Source of the DNA: Herbaspirillum chlorophenolicum
GTDB taxonomy: Bacteria > Pseudomonadota > Gammaproteobacteria > Burkholderiales > Burkholderiaceae_D
Direction: 5' to 3'
Length of the DNA: 64,000 nucleotides
Assembly: GCF_001189955.1 (NCBI RefSeq)
Contig: NZ_LFLT01000002.1
Coordinates: 124,001-188,000 of the forward strand
Numbering within the stretch: position 1 is the stretch's first letter; every line of letters starts with the position of its first letter. The position numbers and the translations under genes are program-made. A model generated the notes under the pieces. It saw nothing but the letters and a program-made list of their open reading frames with translations, did not search any database and was not told the DNA's origin. Of the stretch, positions 43,799 to 52,948 are shown piece by piece.

Positions 43799-44971
43799 AT
43801 GGCCGACGACAGCGACATGGAGCGGACCGAACCCGCCACGAGTAAGCGCATTGAGCGTGCTCGTGAGCAGGGCGATGTGCCGCGTTCGCGCGAAATGGCG
43901 ACGTGCATGGTGCTGCTGATCGGCGGTTGCTGTGTCTGGATGTTCAGTGGTCCGCTGGTGACCAGCCTGGATCGCATCATGGTCGCCACGTTCACCTTTG
44001 AGCGTGCCGCCGCTTACGACCCTGTCGTGCTGTTCAACATGCTCAGCGCGCACTTCATCGATATCGCCATTGCCATCATCCCGATCGCATTCCTGATGAC
44101 CCTGGCCGCGATCGCTTCGCCGTTGATTCTCGGGGGGTGGCTGTTCAATACCGAGTCGCTGATTCCCAAATTCAGCAAGCTCAATCCGGCCAAGGGCTTC
44201 ACCAACATGTTTTCCATCAATTCGCTGGCCGAATTGCTCAAGGCGGTGCTGAAGACCTTGTTGGTTGGTACGGTCGCCTGGCTGGCGATCAAGAGCCAGA
44301 TCGATGCGGTGATGGGGCTGGGTGTCGAGTCGCTCAAGACCAGCAGCCAGCATTCGGCGCACTTGCTGTGGATCAGCTTCGTCATCATCGTGTCGTCGCT
44401 GATTTTCATCGCCATACTGGACGTGCCGTACCAGATCTGGAATTACGGCAAGAAGCTGCGCATGACGCGTGAAGAGGTCAAGAAGGAACACAAGGAAGCT
44501 GAAGGCGATCCACATATCAAGGGCAAGATCCGCGCGATGCAGCGCGCCATGGCCCGCCGGCGGATGATGGCCGAAGTGCCGACCGCCGATGTGGTGGTGA
44601 CCAACCCGACCCACTATGCAGTCGCGCTGAAGTACGCCGAAGGCAAGATGGGCGCGCCCAAAGTGGTGGCCAAGGGCGCCGACGACATCGCCGCCAAGAT
44701 CCGCGAATTGGCGCGCGAGCACAAAGTACCGCTGTTGGAAGCGCCGCCGCTGGCGCGTGCACTGCACACCCACACCGAAATCGGCGACGAAATTCCGGAA
44801 GCCCTTTATACCGCCGTGGCCGAAGTGCTGGCCTATGTCTTCCAACTGCGCACCTACGGCCAGTTTGGCGGCCACCGGCCCACTGAGCCAACCGAACTTC
44901 AAGTGCCCAAGGAACTCGATCCGGCCACGGCGACCAAGTCGCGGGCGGCGCAGCGTAGAACGATGCAATAA
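43799..44971 (+). CDS. flhB: Flagellar export gate protein FlhB
   Basis: 390 residues. Four membrane helices lie between about 35 and 210; the cytoplasmic domain carries the autocleavage site NPTH at 269-272 within VVVTNPTHYAVALKY. FlhB switches the export apparatus from rod/hook to filament substrates. The start at 43799 gives MADDSDMERTEPATSKRIER, a normal FlhB N-terminus, with AGGGGGA upstream. flhA follows after two bases, so both are in one operon. Confidence 0.97.
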   Translation: MADDSDMERTEPATSKRIERAREQGDVPRSREMATCMVLLIGGCCVWMFSGPLVTSLDRIMVATFTFERAAAYDPVVLFNMLSAHFIDIAIAIIPIAFLMTLAAIASPLILGGWLFNTESLIPKFSKLNPAKGFTNMFSINSLAELLKAVLKTLLVGTVAWLAIKSQIDAVMGLGVESLKTSSQHSAHLLWISFVIIVSSLIFIAILDVPYQIWNYGKKLRMTREEVKKEHKEAEGDPHIKGKIRAMQRAMARRRMMAEVPTADVVVTNPTHYAVALKYAEGKMGAPKVVAKGADDIAAKIRELAREHKVPLLEAPPLARALHTHTEIGDEIPEALYTAVAEVLAYVFQLRTYGQFGGHRPTEPTELQVPKELDPATATKSRAAQRRTMQ

Positions 44972-44973
44972 CT

Positions 44974-47070
44974 ATGGCGAAACTCAATACGATGAAACTG
45001 CCGGCCTGGGTGCCGGTGAAAAGCTCCCGGGCGATGGCCGCGCCGATCCTGATCGTCATGATGCTGGCGATGATGGTGCTGCCGCTGCCGGCCTTCATGC
45101 TGGATTTGCTGTTTAGTTTCAACATCTCGCTGTCGATCATTGTGCTGATGACAGCGCTGTATACCGTCAAGCCGCTGGACTTTATCGCCTTCCCGGCCGT
45201 GCTGCTGGTCTCCACGATGTTGCGTTTGTCGCTGAACGTCGCCTCGACCCGTGTAGTGCTGACGGAAGGCCATACCGGCCCGGATGCGGCCGGCAAGGTG
45301 ATCGAAGCCTTCGGCCACTTCCTGATCGGAGGCAATTACACGGTTGGTATCGTCGTGTTCGTCATCCTGACCATCATCAACTTCATGGTGGTGACCAAGG
45401 GCGCCGGCCGTATCGCCGAAGTGGGGGCGCGTTTCACTCTGGATGCGATGCCCGGCAAGCAGATGGCGATCGACGCCGACCTCAACGCCGGCCTGATCGG
45501 CGAACCGGAAGCCCGCGCCCGCCGCAAGGAAGTGGCGCAGGAGTCCGAGTTCTACGGCGCGATGGACGGCGCCAGTAAATATGTCCGGGGCGATGCCGTG
45601 GCCGGCATCATCGTGACGGTGGTCAACATCGTCGGCGGCCTGGTGGTCGGTATGGTGCAGCACGACCTGGCGTTCGATGCCGCGTTGAAGAACTACACCT
45701 TGCTGGCCATCGGCGATGGCCTCGTGGCGCAGATTCCTTCCCTGATCATTTCGACCGCGGCCGGTGTGGTGGTTTCGCGCGTGGCCAACGACCAGGACGT
45801 GGGCGGGCAGCTGATCAACCAGCTGTTTGCCAAGCCCGAGGTGCTCTACATCACCGCCGTCATCATCGGCGGCATGGGCCTGATCCCAGGGATGCCGCAC
45901 TTTGCTTTCATTCTGCTCGCCGCCGCCATGGCCGGCAGTGCCTACGTCATCGGCAACCGCAGGGAACTGGCCAAGACCGCAGCTATGCAACCGGAGTCGG
46001 TTACCACGGCGCCGGCCCAGGAAATGGAAGAGGCTACCTGGCAAGACGTCATGCCGGTCGATACGCTTGGCCTGGAGGTCGGCTATCGCCTGATTCCCTT
46101 GGTCGACAAGGTGCAAGGGGGCGAGCTGCTCAAGCGCATCAAGGGTATTCGCAAGAAATTCGCGCAGGAGGTCGGTTTCCTGTCGCCGCCTATCCATATC
46201 CGCGACAATCTGGAATTGAAGCCTTCGGCCTACCGCATTACCCTCAAGGGCGTCGATGTGGGCAAGGGCGAGGCGCATGCCGGGCAGTATCTGGCCATCA
46301 ATCCCGGCATGGTCACCGGCCCGTTACCGGGTATGATGACCACCGATCCGGCTTTTGGCTTGCCGGCGGTATGGATCGACAACAGCCTGCGCGAACAGGC
46401 TTCCACGATGGGGTATACCGTAGTCGATGCCGGTACCGTGGTGGCGACCCACCTGAACCATTTGATTACCACGCATGCGGCCGAGCTGCTGGGGCGCCAG
46501 GAAGTGCAAAGCCTGCTGGATCACCTGGCCAAGGAAGCGCCCAAGCTGGTCGAAGACCTGGTGCCGAAGATGCTGCCGCTGGGCACGCTGCAGAAGGTGT
46601 TGCAGAACCTGCTGCTGGAAGGCGTGCACATCCGCGACATGCGTACCATCATCGAAACGCTGGCCGAGCATGCGGCGCGCGTCCAGGAGCCCAACGAGCT
46701 CACCGCGATCGTGCGTATCGCGCTGGGCCGTGCGATCGTGCAGCAGATTTTCCCGGGCGACAGCGAGCTGTCCGTCATGACCCTGGACGTCAAGCTCGAA
46801 CGCCTGTTGCTGCAAGCCTTGCAGGCCGGCGGCGACAGTGGCGGCATCGAGCCTGGTTTGGCCGATTCGCTGGTCATGCAAACCGAACAGGCGGCGCAGC
46901 GCCAGGAGCAGATGGGGTTGACGCCGGTATTGCTGGTTCCTGCGCCGTTGCGGTCATTGCTGTCGCGCTTCCTGCGACGCGCCATGCCGCAGTTGCGGGT
47001 GCTGTCTCACTCTGAAATACCAGATTCAAAAACGATTAAAGTTACCAGCCTAGTTGGAGGGCAAGCATGA
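44974..47070 (+). CDS. flhA: Flagellar export protein FlhA
   Basis: 698 residues, the normal FlhA length. About eight membrane helices occupy residues 15-320, with the FHIPEP-type loop RFTLDAMPGKQMAIDADLNAG near 148-168; the rest is the cytoplasmic ring domain that binds export substrates and chaperones. It drives proton-coupled export of flagellar proteins. It lies two bases after flhB and overlaps flhF by four bases (ATGA). Confidence 0.98.
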   Translation: MAKLNTMKLPAWVPVKSSRAMAAPILIVMMLAMMVLPLPAFMLDLLFSFNISLSIIVLMTALYTVKPLDFIAFPAVLLVSTMLRLSLNVASTRVVLTEGHTGPDAAGKVIEAFGHFLIGGNYTVGIVVFVILTIINFMVVTKGAGRIAEVGARFTLDAMPGKQMAIDADLNAGLIGEPEARARRKEVAQESEFYGAMDGASKYVRGDAVAGIIVTVVNIVGGLVVGMVQHDLAFDAALKNYTLLAIGDGLVAQIPSLIISTAAGVVVSRVANDQDVGGQLINQLFAKPEVLYITAVIIGGMGLIPGMPHFAFILLAAAMAGSAYVIGNRRELAKTAAMQPESVTTAPAQEMEEATWQDVMPVDTLGLEVGYRLIPLVDKVQGGELLKRIKGIRKKFAQEVGFLSPPIHIRDNLELKPSAYRITLKGVDVGKGEAHAGQYLAINPGMVTGPLPGMMTTDPAFGLPAVWIDNSLREQASTMGYTVVDAGTVVATHLNHLITTHAAELLGRQEVQSLLDHLAKEAPKLVEDLVPKMLPLGTLQKVLQNLLLEGVHIRDMRTIIETLAEHAARVQEPNELTAIVRIALGRAIVQQIFPGDSELSVMTLDVKLERLLLQALQAGGDSGGIEPGLADSLVMQTEQAAQRQEQMGLTPVLLVPAPLRSLLSRFLRRAMPQLRVLSHSEIPDSKTIKVTSLVGGQA

Positions 47071-48515
47071 ACGTCAAGAAATTTATCGCCAATTCGTCTC
47101 GCGAAGCATGGCGCCAAGTGCGTGAAGCGCTCGGTCCGGACGCCGTCATTCTCTCCAATCGCAACATTCCCGACGGGGTGGAAATCCTGGCGATGGCCAA
47201 TGAGGACATGACCACGCTGGTCGCTCCCGGAGCCGCACGTGAAGCGGTCGCGCGCCCCCAGGCAGCGTCGCTGCAGCAGCAGACGAGCTTGCCGCCGGCG
47301 CCGCAACCCAAGCGTCCGGCCTTGCTGTCTTCTCCGGTTGCGCAGCAGCCGTCGCGGGCGCCACGCGCTGAATCATCTGGGCCGTTGCTGGATCAGCAGC
47401 CGCTGGGCCGGGCCGTATCCAAGGAGGCAGAACAGGCCGATGCACGCGTCTGGCGCAGCCGCAGCAGTCGCGCGGCGCAGGAGAGCGGGCAGGATCAGCC
47501 TCCGCGTTCCTCGCTACCTGAATTCGACGGCAAGGATTACGATGAAATCTTGTCGGAAGTGATGAGCGAGATCCGCTCCATGCGTGGTGTGCTGGAAACG
47601 CAGCTGGCGGAGATTTCCTGGGGCGGTACGCAAAAGCGCGAGCCGCTGAAGGCCCAGGTCATGAAGGAAATGCTCGCGGCCGGTTTCAGCGCCAGCCTGT
47701 CGCGCTTGATTACGGAAAACTTGCCCAGCAACTCCAAGTCGCAAGACATCATGTTCTGGGTCAAGTCGGTGCTGGCGCGCAACCTGAGTACACTGGCCAA
47801 TGAAAGCGAGCTGCTGGAAAACGGCGGCGTGTTCGCCATGGTCGGGCCGACCGGCGTGGGCAAAACCACCACCACGGCCAAACTGGCGGCGCGCTGCGTG
47901 ATGCGTCACGGTTCGGGCAAACTGGCGCTGATCACGACCGACGGTTACCGTATCGGCGGCTACGAACAACTGCGCATCTACGGCAAGATCCTGGGTGTGA
48001 TGGTGCACTCGGTCAAGGACGAAACCGACCTGCGCATCGCGCTGGAAGAACTCAAGGGCAAGCATACCGTGCTGATCGATACCGCAGGCGTGGGCCAGCG
48101 CGACCAGATGGTGGCCGAGCAGGATGCGATGCTGGCCGGCGCCGGCGTCGACATCAAGCGCCTGCTGTGCCTGAACGCCACCGCCACCGGTGGTACCCTC
48201 AATGAAGTGGTGCACGCTTACTCGAGTTCGGGCCTTGCAGGTTGCATCGTCACCAAGCTGGACGAAGCGGCAACCATCGGCAATGTGCTTGACGTGGTGA
48301 TCCGCCACAAGCTCAACCTGCACTATGTGGCCAATGGCCAGCGTGTGCCGGAAGACCTGCATGTCGCCAACAAGCTTTACCTGGCCGACCGCGCTTTCAA
48401 GCAAAAGCGCGAAACCGCGCCATTTGAATTCCAGGAGGGCGAGTTACCCGGGGTGATTGGACCGACAGCACTTTCCATGAATGACAAAGGCTTGCGCGAG
48501 GTGACCTTTGGCTAG
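47067..48515 (+). CDS. flhF: Flagellar biosynthesis GTPase FlhF
   Basis: 482 residues. An N-terminal basic region, a disordered Gln/Pro-rich middle (about 55-150), and a C-terminal SRP-type NG domain with P-loop GPTGVGKTTTTAKLAAR, LITTDGYRIGGYEQL and VLIDTAGVGQRD. FlhF sets where, and with FlhG how many, flagella form. Its presence with flhG suggests polar flagellation or at least placement control. It overlaps flhA and the following flhG-like gene. Confidence 0.95.
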   Translation: MNVKKFIANSSREAWRQVREALGPDAVILSNRNIPDGVEILAMANEDMTTLVAPGAAREAVARPQAASLQQQTSLPPAPQPKRPALLSSPVAQQPSRAPRAESSGPLLDQQPLGRAVSKEAEQADARVWRSRSSRAAQESGQDQPPRSSLPEFDGKDYDEILSEVMSEIRSMRGVLETQLAEISWGGTQKREPLKAQVMKEMLAAGFSASLSRLITENLPSNSKSQDIMFWVKSVLARNLSTLANESELLENGGVFAMVGPTGVGKTTTTAKLAARCVMRHGSGKLALITTDGYRIGGYEQLRIYGKILGVMVHSVKDETDLRIALEELKGKHTVLIDTAGVGQRDQMVAEQDAMLAGAGVDIKRLLCLNATATGGTLNEVVHAYSSSGLAGCIVTKLDEAATIGNVLDVVIRHKLNLHYVANGQRVPEDLHVANKLYLADRAFKQKRETAPFEFQEGELPGVIGPTALSMNDKGLREVTFG

Positions 48516-49350
48516 TCACGACATTGACCAGGCAGCAGGGCTGCGCCGGATGCTGGAGCGTCCGGTGCCGCGCCTGTTTACCTTTTTGTCGGTACTGGGC
48601 GAGGAAGAGAAAAGCGCGATGCTGATCAACCTTGCGACATCGCTGAGCCAGGCTAACCATAACGTGTTGCTCATTGACGGCGGCGTTGCATCGTCGGGCT
48701 TGCTGACCCGTATCGGCTTGCGCCACGATGTTGCCACGTTGCAGGAAGTGGCCCATCAGGAGCGGCCGATGCATGAGGCAATGCGCCTGCTTCCGGAAGG
48801 TTTCTCGATGGCCCGCATCGCGCGCCGCGCGGTGCCGGCAGCCGGTCATCCGCAAGCAGGCCGGTTGACTGCACTTTTCGATACGCTGATTGAGCAAGCC
48901 GAAATTACGCTGGTCAACGGCGTATTGGCGGAGGATCATTCGTTCCCGGTATCGACCATGGAAATGGGCGAGATCGTCATCCAGGTGTCAACGACGGCAT
49001 CGTCGATCAAGGCCGCCTACGTGCTCTTGAAGGGCCTCACCGACAAAGTCGGACGCCGTCCGTTCAGCCTCATCGTCAACGACGCCGGCGAAGCGGAAGC
49101 GCAGACCATCTATGCCAACATGGCGCAGGCGGCCAGCCGCTACCTGGCGGCGCAATTGAACTTCCTCGGATCGATCCCGGCTGACGACCATATCCGGCGA
49201 GCCTGCGGGCAAGGCAGGGCGGTGATGGATGTGTTCCCGTTCGCGGGTGCGACGATCGCCTTCCATCGCCTGGCCAAGCAGCTTGCTGGTCAGGATGCAG
49301 TTAAAAGCACTTACGGAATGGCAACCGACGGTGCAAGTATGGGAGTGTGA
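48508..49350 (+). CDS. flhG: FlhG-like MinD-family protein with degenerate P-loop
   Basis: 280 residues. Position between flhF and fliA identifies it as FlhG/FleN. The fold is MinD-like, but the P-loop reads VLGEEEKSAML (29-39) instead of KGGVGKT, and the A' segment is NVLLIDGGV (52-60). Residues for ATP hydrolysis therefore seem lost, although Lys35-Ser36 remains. It may still act as an FlhF partner. Likely TTG start at 48508, GAGGTG upstream, overlapping flhF by eight bases. Confidence 0.82.
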   Translation: MASHDIDQAAGLRRMLERPVPRLFTFLSVLGEEEKSAMLINLATSLSQANHNVLLIDGGVASSGLLTRIGLRHDVATLQEVAHQERPMHEAMRLLPEGFSMARIARRAVPAAGHPQAGRLTALFDTLIEQAEITLVNGVLAEDHSFPVSTMEMGEIVIQVSTTASSIKAAYVLLKGLTDKVGRRPFSLIVNDAGEAEAQTIYANMAQAASRYLAAQLNFLGSIPADDHIRRACGQGRAVMDVFPFAGATIAFHRLAKQLAGQDAVKSTYGMATDGASMGV

Positions 49351-49355
49351 CGTGC

Positions 49356-50090
49356 ATGTATAACGTCAAGGGAAAAACAGGCAAGAACGATTTGCTGGAG
49401 CTGCATGCGCCGCTGGTCAAGAAGCTGGCGCATCAGCTCAAGGCGAAGTTGCCCCCTAGCGTCGAGGTAGACGACCTGATCCAGGCTGGCATGATAGGCC
49501 TGCTGGATGCGGTCAACCGTTATGAAGAAACGCATGGTGCGCAGTTCGAGACCTACGCGGTTCAGCGCATCCGCGGCGCCATGCTGGATGAGCTGCGCAA
49601 CAGCGACTGGCTGCCGCGCAGCATCCGCCAGAACGCGCGCAAAGTGGAAGACGCGATGCAGTCGCTGCTGCAGCAGTTGGGGCGCCAGCCGCAAGAGGCG
49701 GAAGTCGCCCAGCGCATGAAGATCAGCCTGGCCGAATATCAGTCCATGCTGACCGATTGCGGCGGCCATCAACTGATTTACTACGAAGATTTCCATGATG
49801 ACGACAGCGGCCATGAGCATTTCCTGGACCGCTACCAATCAACTGAAACCGACGATCCGCTGCGCAACCTGATCAATGGCGGTTTTCGTGAGGCCGTGGT
49901 CGATTCGATCCGCGCCTTGCCGGAGCGCGAGCAAATCCTGATGGGCCTGTATTACGAGCAGGAAATGAATCTCAAGGAAATTGGCGCGGTGATGGGCGTG
50001 TCCGAGTCGCGCGTATGCCAGCTGCATAGCCAGGCGATATCGCGCATGCGTTCCTATCTGCGTGAGCATTCCTGGTCTGGAGTGGCCTGA
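49356..50090 (+). CDS. fliA: RNA polymerase sigma-28 factor FliA
   Basis: 244 residues with sigma regions 2, 3 and 4: DLIQAGMIGLLDAVNRYE and FETYAVQRIRGAMLDELR for region 2, and a C-terminal helix-turn-helix NLKEIGAVMGVSESRVCQLH. It directs transcription of late flagellar and chemotaxis genes and is held back by FlgM, encoded nearby. GGGAG lies ten bases before ATG 49356, which is preferred over GTG 49347 overlapping flhG. A terminator follows. Perfect sigma-28 promoters occur at flgM and flgK. Confidence 0.97.
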   Translation: MYNVKGKTGKNDLLELHAPLVKKLAHQLKAKLPPSVEVDDLIQAGMIGLLDAVNRYEETHGAQFETYAVQRIRGAMLDELRNSDWLPRSIRQNARKVEDAMQSLLQQLGRQPQEAEVAQRMKISLAEYQSMLTDCGGHQLIYYEDFHDDDSGHEHFLDRYQSTETDDPLRNLINGGFREAVVDSIRALPEREQILMGLYYEQEMNLKEIGAVMGVSESRVCQLHSQAISRMRSYLREHSWSGVA

Positions 50091-50123
50091 GCCCTGGGCC
50101 GATGCACCATTGGCGCGGCAATA

Positions 50124-50151
50124 AAAAAGCCCGGTATGTACCGGGCTTTTT
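50124..50151. terminator. Bidirectional terminator between fliA and flgN
   Basis: GCCCGGT and ACCGGGC form a compact stem with an A-run before and a T-run after. It stops fliA transcripts on the forward strand and flgN transcripts, which end at 50195, on the reverse strand. Confidence 0.92.
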
Positions 50152-50194
50152 GCATGTGGGCGTACTGGTTTCTGCCGAGGAAGCCTCGCCGGTT

Positions 50195-50656
50195 TCAAAC
50201 TACGCCAAGGCGGCGGCCGACTGACTTGATGCTGCTTTGGCCATCCGGGCCATAGAAGTTGCCCGCATTGGATTTGCCTTGCAGGATGGTCAAGGCGCTT
50301 TGATTGACCGACAGTTTCTTGCCGATCAGGATGCCGTTGACGCGATTCAATTCCTTGGCGTCTTGCGCCAGATCGAACAGGGCAGCCCAGATTTCCTTGT
50401 CGTCATCCGAACTGTGTTCATTCATCCACTGTTGCATGCCGCCTTCATCGTCGGCGTAGCCAAGGCTGGCCAGGATCTGATGGCGATGGCCAGCCAGCGT
50501 GGTCATCTCGGCAACAATGGAAGCCTTTTCGCTGATCAGGTCGGTCATGCCTTCGGACGCAGTCTCGGAGAGCAGTGCTTGCTCCTGGCGCAGTTTTTCA
50601 ACCAGCCGGGCCAGCGCCGTTTTTTCCTGTGTCAGACTTTGTGCCGGGTTGTTCAT
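50195..50656 (-). CDS. flgN: Flagellar export chaperone FlgN
   Basis: 153 residues, nearly all helical: LTQEKTALARLVEKLRQEQ at the start and LNRVNGILIGKKLSVNQSAL near the end, as in FlgN. It binds the hook-junction proteins FlgK and FlgL before export; both are encoded in this window. It follows flgM after 26 bases on the same strand, the normal order. Sequence identity within this family is low, so context carries much weight. Confidence 0.88.
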   Translation of the reverse strand: MNNPAQSLTQEKTALARLVEKLRQEQALLSETASEGMTDLISEKASIVAEMTTLAGHRHQILASLGYADDEGGMQQWMNEHSSDDDKEIWAALFDLAQDAKELNRVNGILIGKKLSVNQSALTILQGKSNAGNFYGPDGQSSIKSVGRRLGVV

Positions 50657-50682
50657 TGTTGGGTGATCCGTACCGATTCGGA

Positions 50683-51024
50683 TTAAGCCTTGCGTGCGTT
50701 GATCAGTGTCTGGACAGTATCGAGCAGGCCGCTGGCGACTTTATCCGGGTCGACCTGGAAAGTGCCGTTGGCGATGGCAGCTTTAATTTCGGCGACTTTC
50801 TTCGCATCGAAGCTGCCGCTGCTGTTGTTTGCCTTGGTTTCCAGCGACTGATAGGTAGCCGACAGGCGCACGTTGTCCGACGCGGCGGCCGTCGAGGCTG
50901 CGCTGCTGCCGGTTTGCACGCCCGACCGCGGCTGGGCCTGGGTCTGCTCGGTGGTGCGTCCGGCGGTGGATTTCAGGGCGTCATTAACGTTCACGGCAGT
51001 ATTCCTTGTAGGGTGAGGGTGCAT
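50683..51024 (-). CDS. flgM: Anti-sigma-28 factor FlgM
   Basis: 113 residues with a low-complexity N-terminus and the FlgM C-terminal helices (DNVRLSATYQSLETKAN, SFDAKKVAEIKAAIANGTF, VDPDKVASGLLDTV). It binds FliA and is exported when the hook is complete, releasing late-gene expression. A perfect sigma-28 promoter lies 21 bases upstream, giving negative feedback by FliA on its own inhibitor. It could also be read from the flgA promoter. Confidence 0.93.
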   Translation of the reverse strand: MHPHPTRNTAVNVNDALKSTAGRTTEQTQAQPRSGVQTGSSAASTAAASDNVRLSATYQSLETKANNSSGSFDAKKVAEIKAAIANGTFQVDPDKVASGLLDTVQTLINARKA

Positions 51025-51044
51025 TGCACCGCCTGTCGCTTAGA

Positions 51045-51071
51045 TTATCGGCTATTTTTCTGCAAACTTTA
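51045..51071 (-). promoter_or_regulatory. Sigma-28 promoter of flgM
   Basis: On the reverse strand the sequence reads TAAAGTTT (51071-51064), 11 bases, GCCGATAA (51052-51045), matching the FliA consensus at every position. It lies just upstream of flgM. Confidence 0.93.
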
Positions 51072-51158
51072 ACAGTTGGCACTGCAATTTGATTCCTGTC
51101 GCTATTTTTCTTTGCGTCCGTCCCAAGTGGGTTCCGACGGGAAATGAGTTGCCGTGTA

Positions 51159-51887
51159 TTAATAGTTGATTTCCAGAATCCCGCCCGCCTTGGCGATGCC
51201 GCTGACAACCTGTCCGGCAGTCGTCCGTGCCTGCGCCATTTGCCCTTCGGATGCGTTGGTCAGGGCACGCGCCTCGGTTGAAATCTGGAAGCCGGGGCCG
51301 TTGGAAACGACGCGCACCGACTGGCCTTGTTGCACCACACGCTGGTTGCGCACGCTGTCCATGCGCAAAGGGGTGCCGGCGCGTACCGACATTGAGACTA
51401 CCCGTCCCACAGCCTGGGATTCGTTGGTGATAATGCCGTTGGGCAATGCCGACAAGTCGCCACGCATGCGCGTGACGTCAGAGGCGCTGATGGTTTGCCC
51501 CTGGACCAGCGGTACGGCTGCCACCAAGTAGTCGGATATCACCTGGACATTGGCGCGCACATACACTGTCCATGGGGCGGGCGCCACGCACTTGATGCCG
51601 ATGGTGGTCCGGCCCCACAGGCGTGCTCCGTTGGGCATGAAGGCTTGCGGCTCGATGCAGGCTGTCAGGTTGAGGCGGGCGTCTACCGGGTCGACATCGA
51701 CCGTGACGCTGCCGGGCAAACCGGAAGTCTGCATCTTGAGGAATTGCTCGGCCACTTGTTGCAAGGCAGGCAAATCCTGGCGCTGGGGGGTATTCGGGTC
51801 GGTTTGGGCAAGCGCACCCTGGAGGCCGCATGCCAGCAGGGCGAGGGCGGCCACGGCATGGCGCAATACGCGGAAAGGGTGTTTCAT
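51159..51887 (-). CDS. flgA: Flagellar P-ring assembly protein FlgA
   Basis: 242 residues. A signal peptide (MKHPFRVLRHAVAALALLAC, cleavage near ALAQ at 28) sends it to the periplasm. The C-terminal SAF-type domain begins near 115 (VAAVPLVQGQTISASDVTRM) and ends in IAKAGGILEINY. It is a chaperone for P-ring subunit FlgI. The ATG at 51887 gives a normal signal peptide; longer in-frame extension upstream does not. It is divergent from flgB, with flgM and flgN downstream. Confidence 0.94.
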   Translation of the reverse strand: MKHPFRVLRHAVAALALLACGLQGALAQTDPNTPQRQDLPALQQVAEQFLKMQTSGLPGSVTVDVDPVDARLNLTACIEPQAFMPNGARLWGRTTIGIKCVAPAPWTVYVRANVQVISDYLVAAVPLVQGQTISASDVTRMRGDLSALPNGIITNESQAVGRVVSMSVRAGTPLRMDSVRNQRVVQQGQSVRVVSNGPGFQISTEARALTNASEGQMAQARTTAGQVVSGIAKAGGILEINY

Positions 51888-52097
51888 TTTTTGCAACTCG
51901 CCCCTTGCGGGGCATTGGCGAATCTTGGCAGCAATGTTACTTCGCGCGCGCGAGGTCAAAAGCAGGAACAAGGGAGGCTTTTCTCTGCTTATCGCCCATT
52001 AAACTTTCAGGGGCAACCGTATGATCGAGCTTATGTAATTCCATCATCGGCGTAGTCCGCAATAACTTGAGCGGCGCCGGTATTCCAGGAGGGCCTG

Positions 52098-52526
52098 ATG
52101 GTCTCAAAGCTCGACGACTTTTTTCGCTTCAACGAAATGGCGCTGAACCTGCGTGCGCAGCGCCAGCAGGTGCTGGCATCCAATATTGCCAACGCGGATA
52201 CGCCGAACTACAAGGCGCGCGACGTCAATTTCGCCGATGCGCTCAAGAATGCCCTGGATAACAAATCGACCGCTTTGCCCCCGCTGCAGATGGCGCGTAC
52301 TGCTGCTGCGCACGTCGCCGGCGAGGCCGCCAGTTCGGGCGAGGGCAGCATTGGCGGCTCGCCGCTGCTGTACCGCACCGCGACCCAGGGCAGCGTCGAC
52401 GGCAACACCGTCGACATGGACGTCGAGCGCAATGAGTTCGTCGATAACGGGATTCGTTACGAAGCCGGCATCACCGCAGTCAACGGCCAGATCAAGGCCA
52501 TGATTAACGCCATCCAACCGGGTTGA
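52098..52526 (+). CDS. flgB: Flagellar basal-body rod protein FlgB
   Basis: 142 residues with the rod-protein N-terminal motif [20 protein letters not shown], which forms the proximal rod. AGGAGG stands just before the ATG. It opens the flgB to flgJ operon. The 210-base region between flgA and flgB should hold two divergent early-class promoters, but only a hairpin GCCCC-TTGC-GGGGC (51900-51913) and a CGCGCGCGCG tract (51943-51952) were recognised there. Confidence 0.97.
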   Translation: MVSKLDDFFRFNEMALNLRAQRQQVLASNIANADTPNYKARDVNFADALKNALDNKSTALPPLQMARTAAAHVAGEAASSGEGSIGGSPLLYRTATQGSVDGNTVDMDVERNEFVDNGIRYEAGITAVNGQIKAMINAIQPG

Positions 52527-52532
52527 TAAGCC

Positions 52533-52937
52533 ATGTCCCTTTCAAATATCTTCAATGTTGCCGGCTCGGCCATGAGCGCGCAGTCGCAGCGCCTGAACAC
52601 CGTTGCCAGCAACATCGCCAACGCCGACAGCGCGACCAGCCCGGATGGCACGCCTTACAAAGCCAAGCAAGTGGTGTTTCAGGCGATTCCGGTCGGCGGC
52701 GTTAAGGACAGTGGCGTGAAGGTGGCGGCAGTGGTCGAAGACCAGGCGCCGCCCAAGCTGGTCTACGATCCCAAGCATCCGATGGCCGACGCCAACGGTT
52801 ATGTGGCGATGCCCAATGTCAATCCGGTCGAGGAAATGGTCAATATGATCTCCGCCTCGCGTTCTTACCAGACCAACGTGGAAACGATGAATACCGCCAA
52901 GTCCATGCTGGTTAAAACCCTCACCATCGGCCAATAG
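52533..52937 (+). CDS. flgC: Flagellar basal-body rod protein FlgC
   Basis: 134 residues: N-terminal [20 protein letters not shown] with the shared NIANADS rod motif, and C-terminal [20 protein letters not shown], both typical of FlgC. It builds the proximal rod together with FlgB and FlgF. It lies six bases after flgB. Confidence 0.97.
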   Translation: MSLSNIFNVAGSAMSAQSQRLNTVASNIANADSATSPDGTPYKAKQVVFQAIPVGGVKDSGVKVAAVVEDQAPPKLVYDPKHPMADANGYVAMPNVNPVEEMVNMISASRSYQTNVETMNTAKSMLVKTLTIGQ

Positions 52938-52948
52938 GAATCTAGCCC

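Noticed and set aside
51943-51952. CGCGCGCGCG tract between flgA and flgB as a Z-DNA or regulatory element
   Set aside because: Too short and common in GC-rich genomes to support a function.
52000-52035. TAAACTTT followed by CCGTATGA as a sigma-28 promoter before flgB
   Set aside because: The -10 fits poorly and spacing is wrong; flgB is also expected to be an early-class gene.
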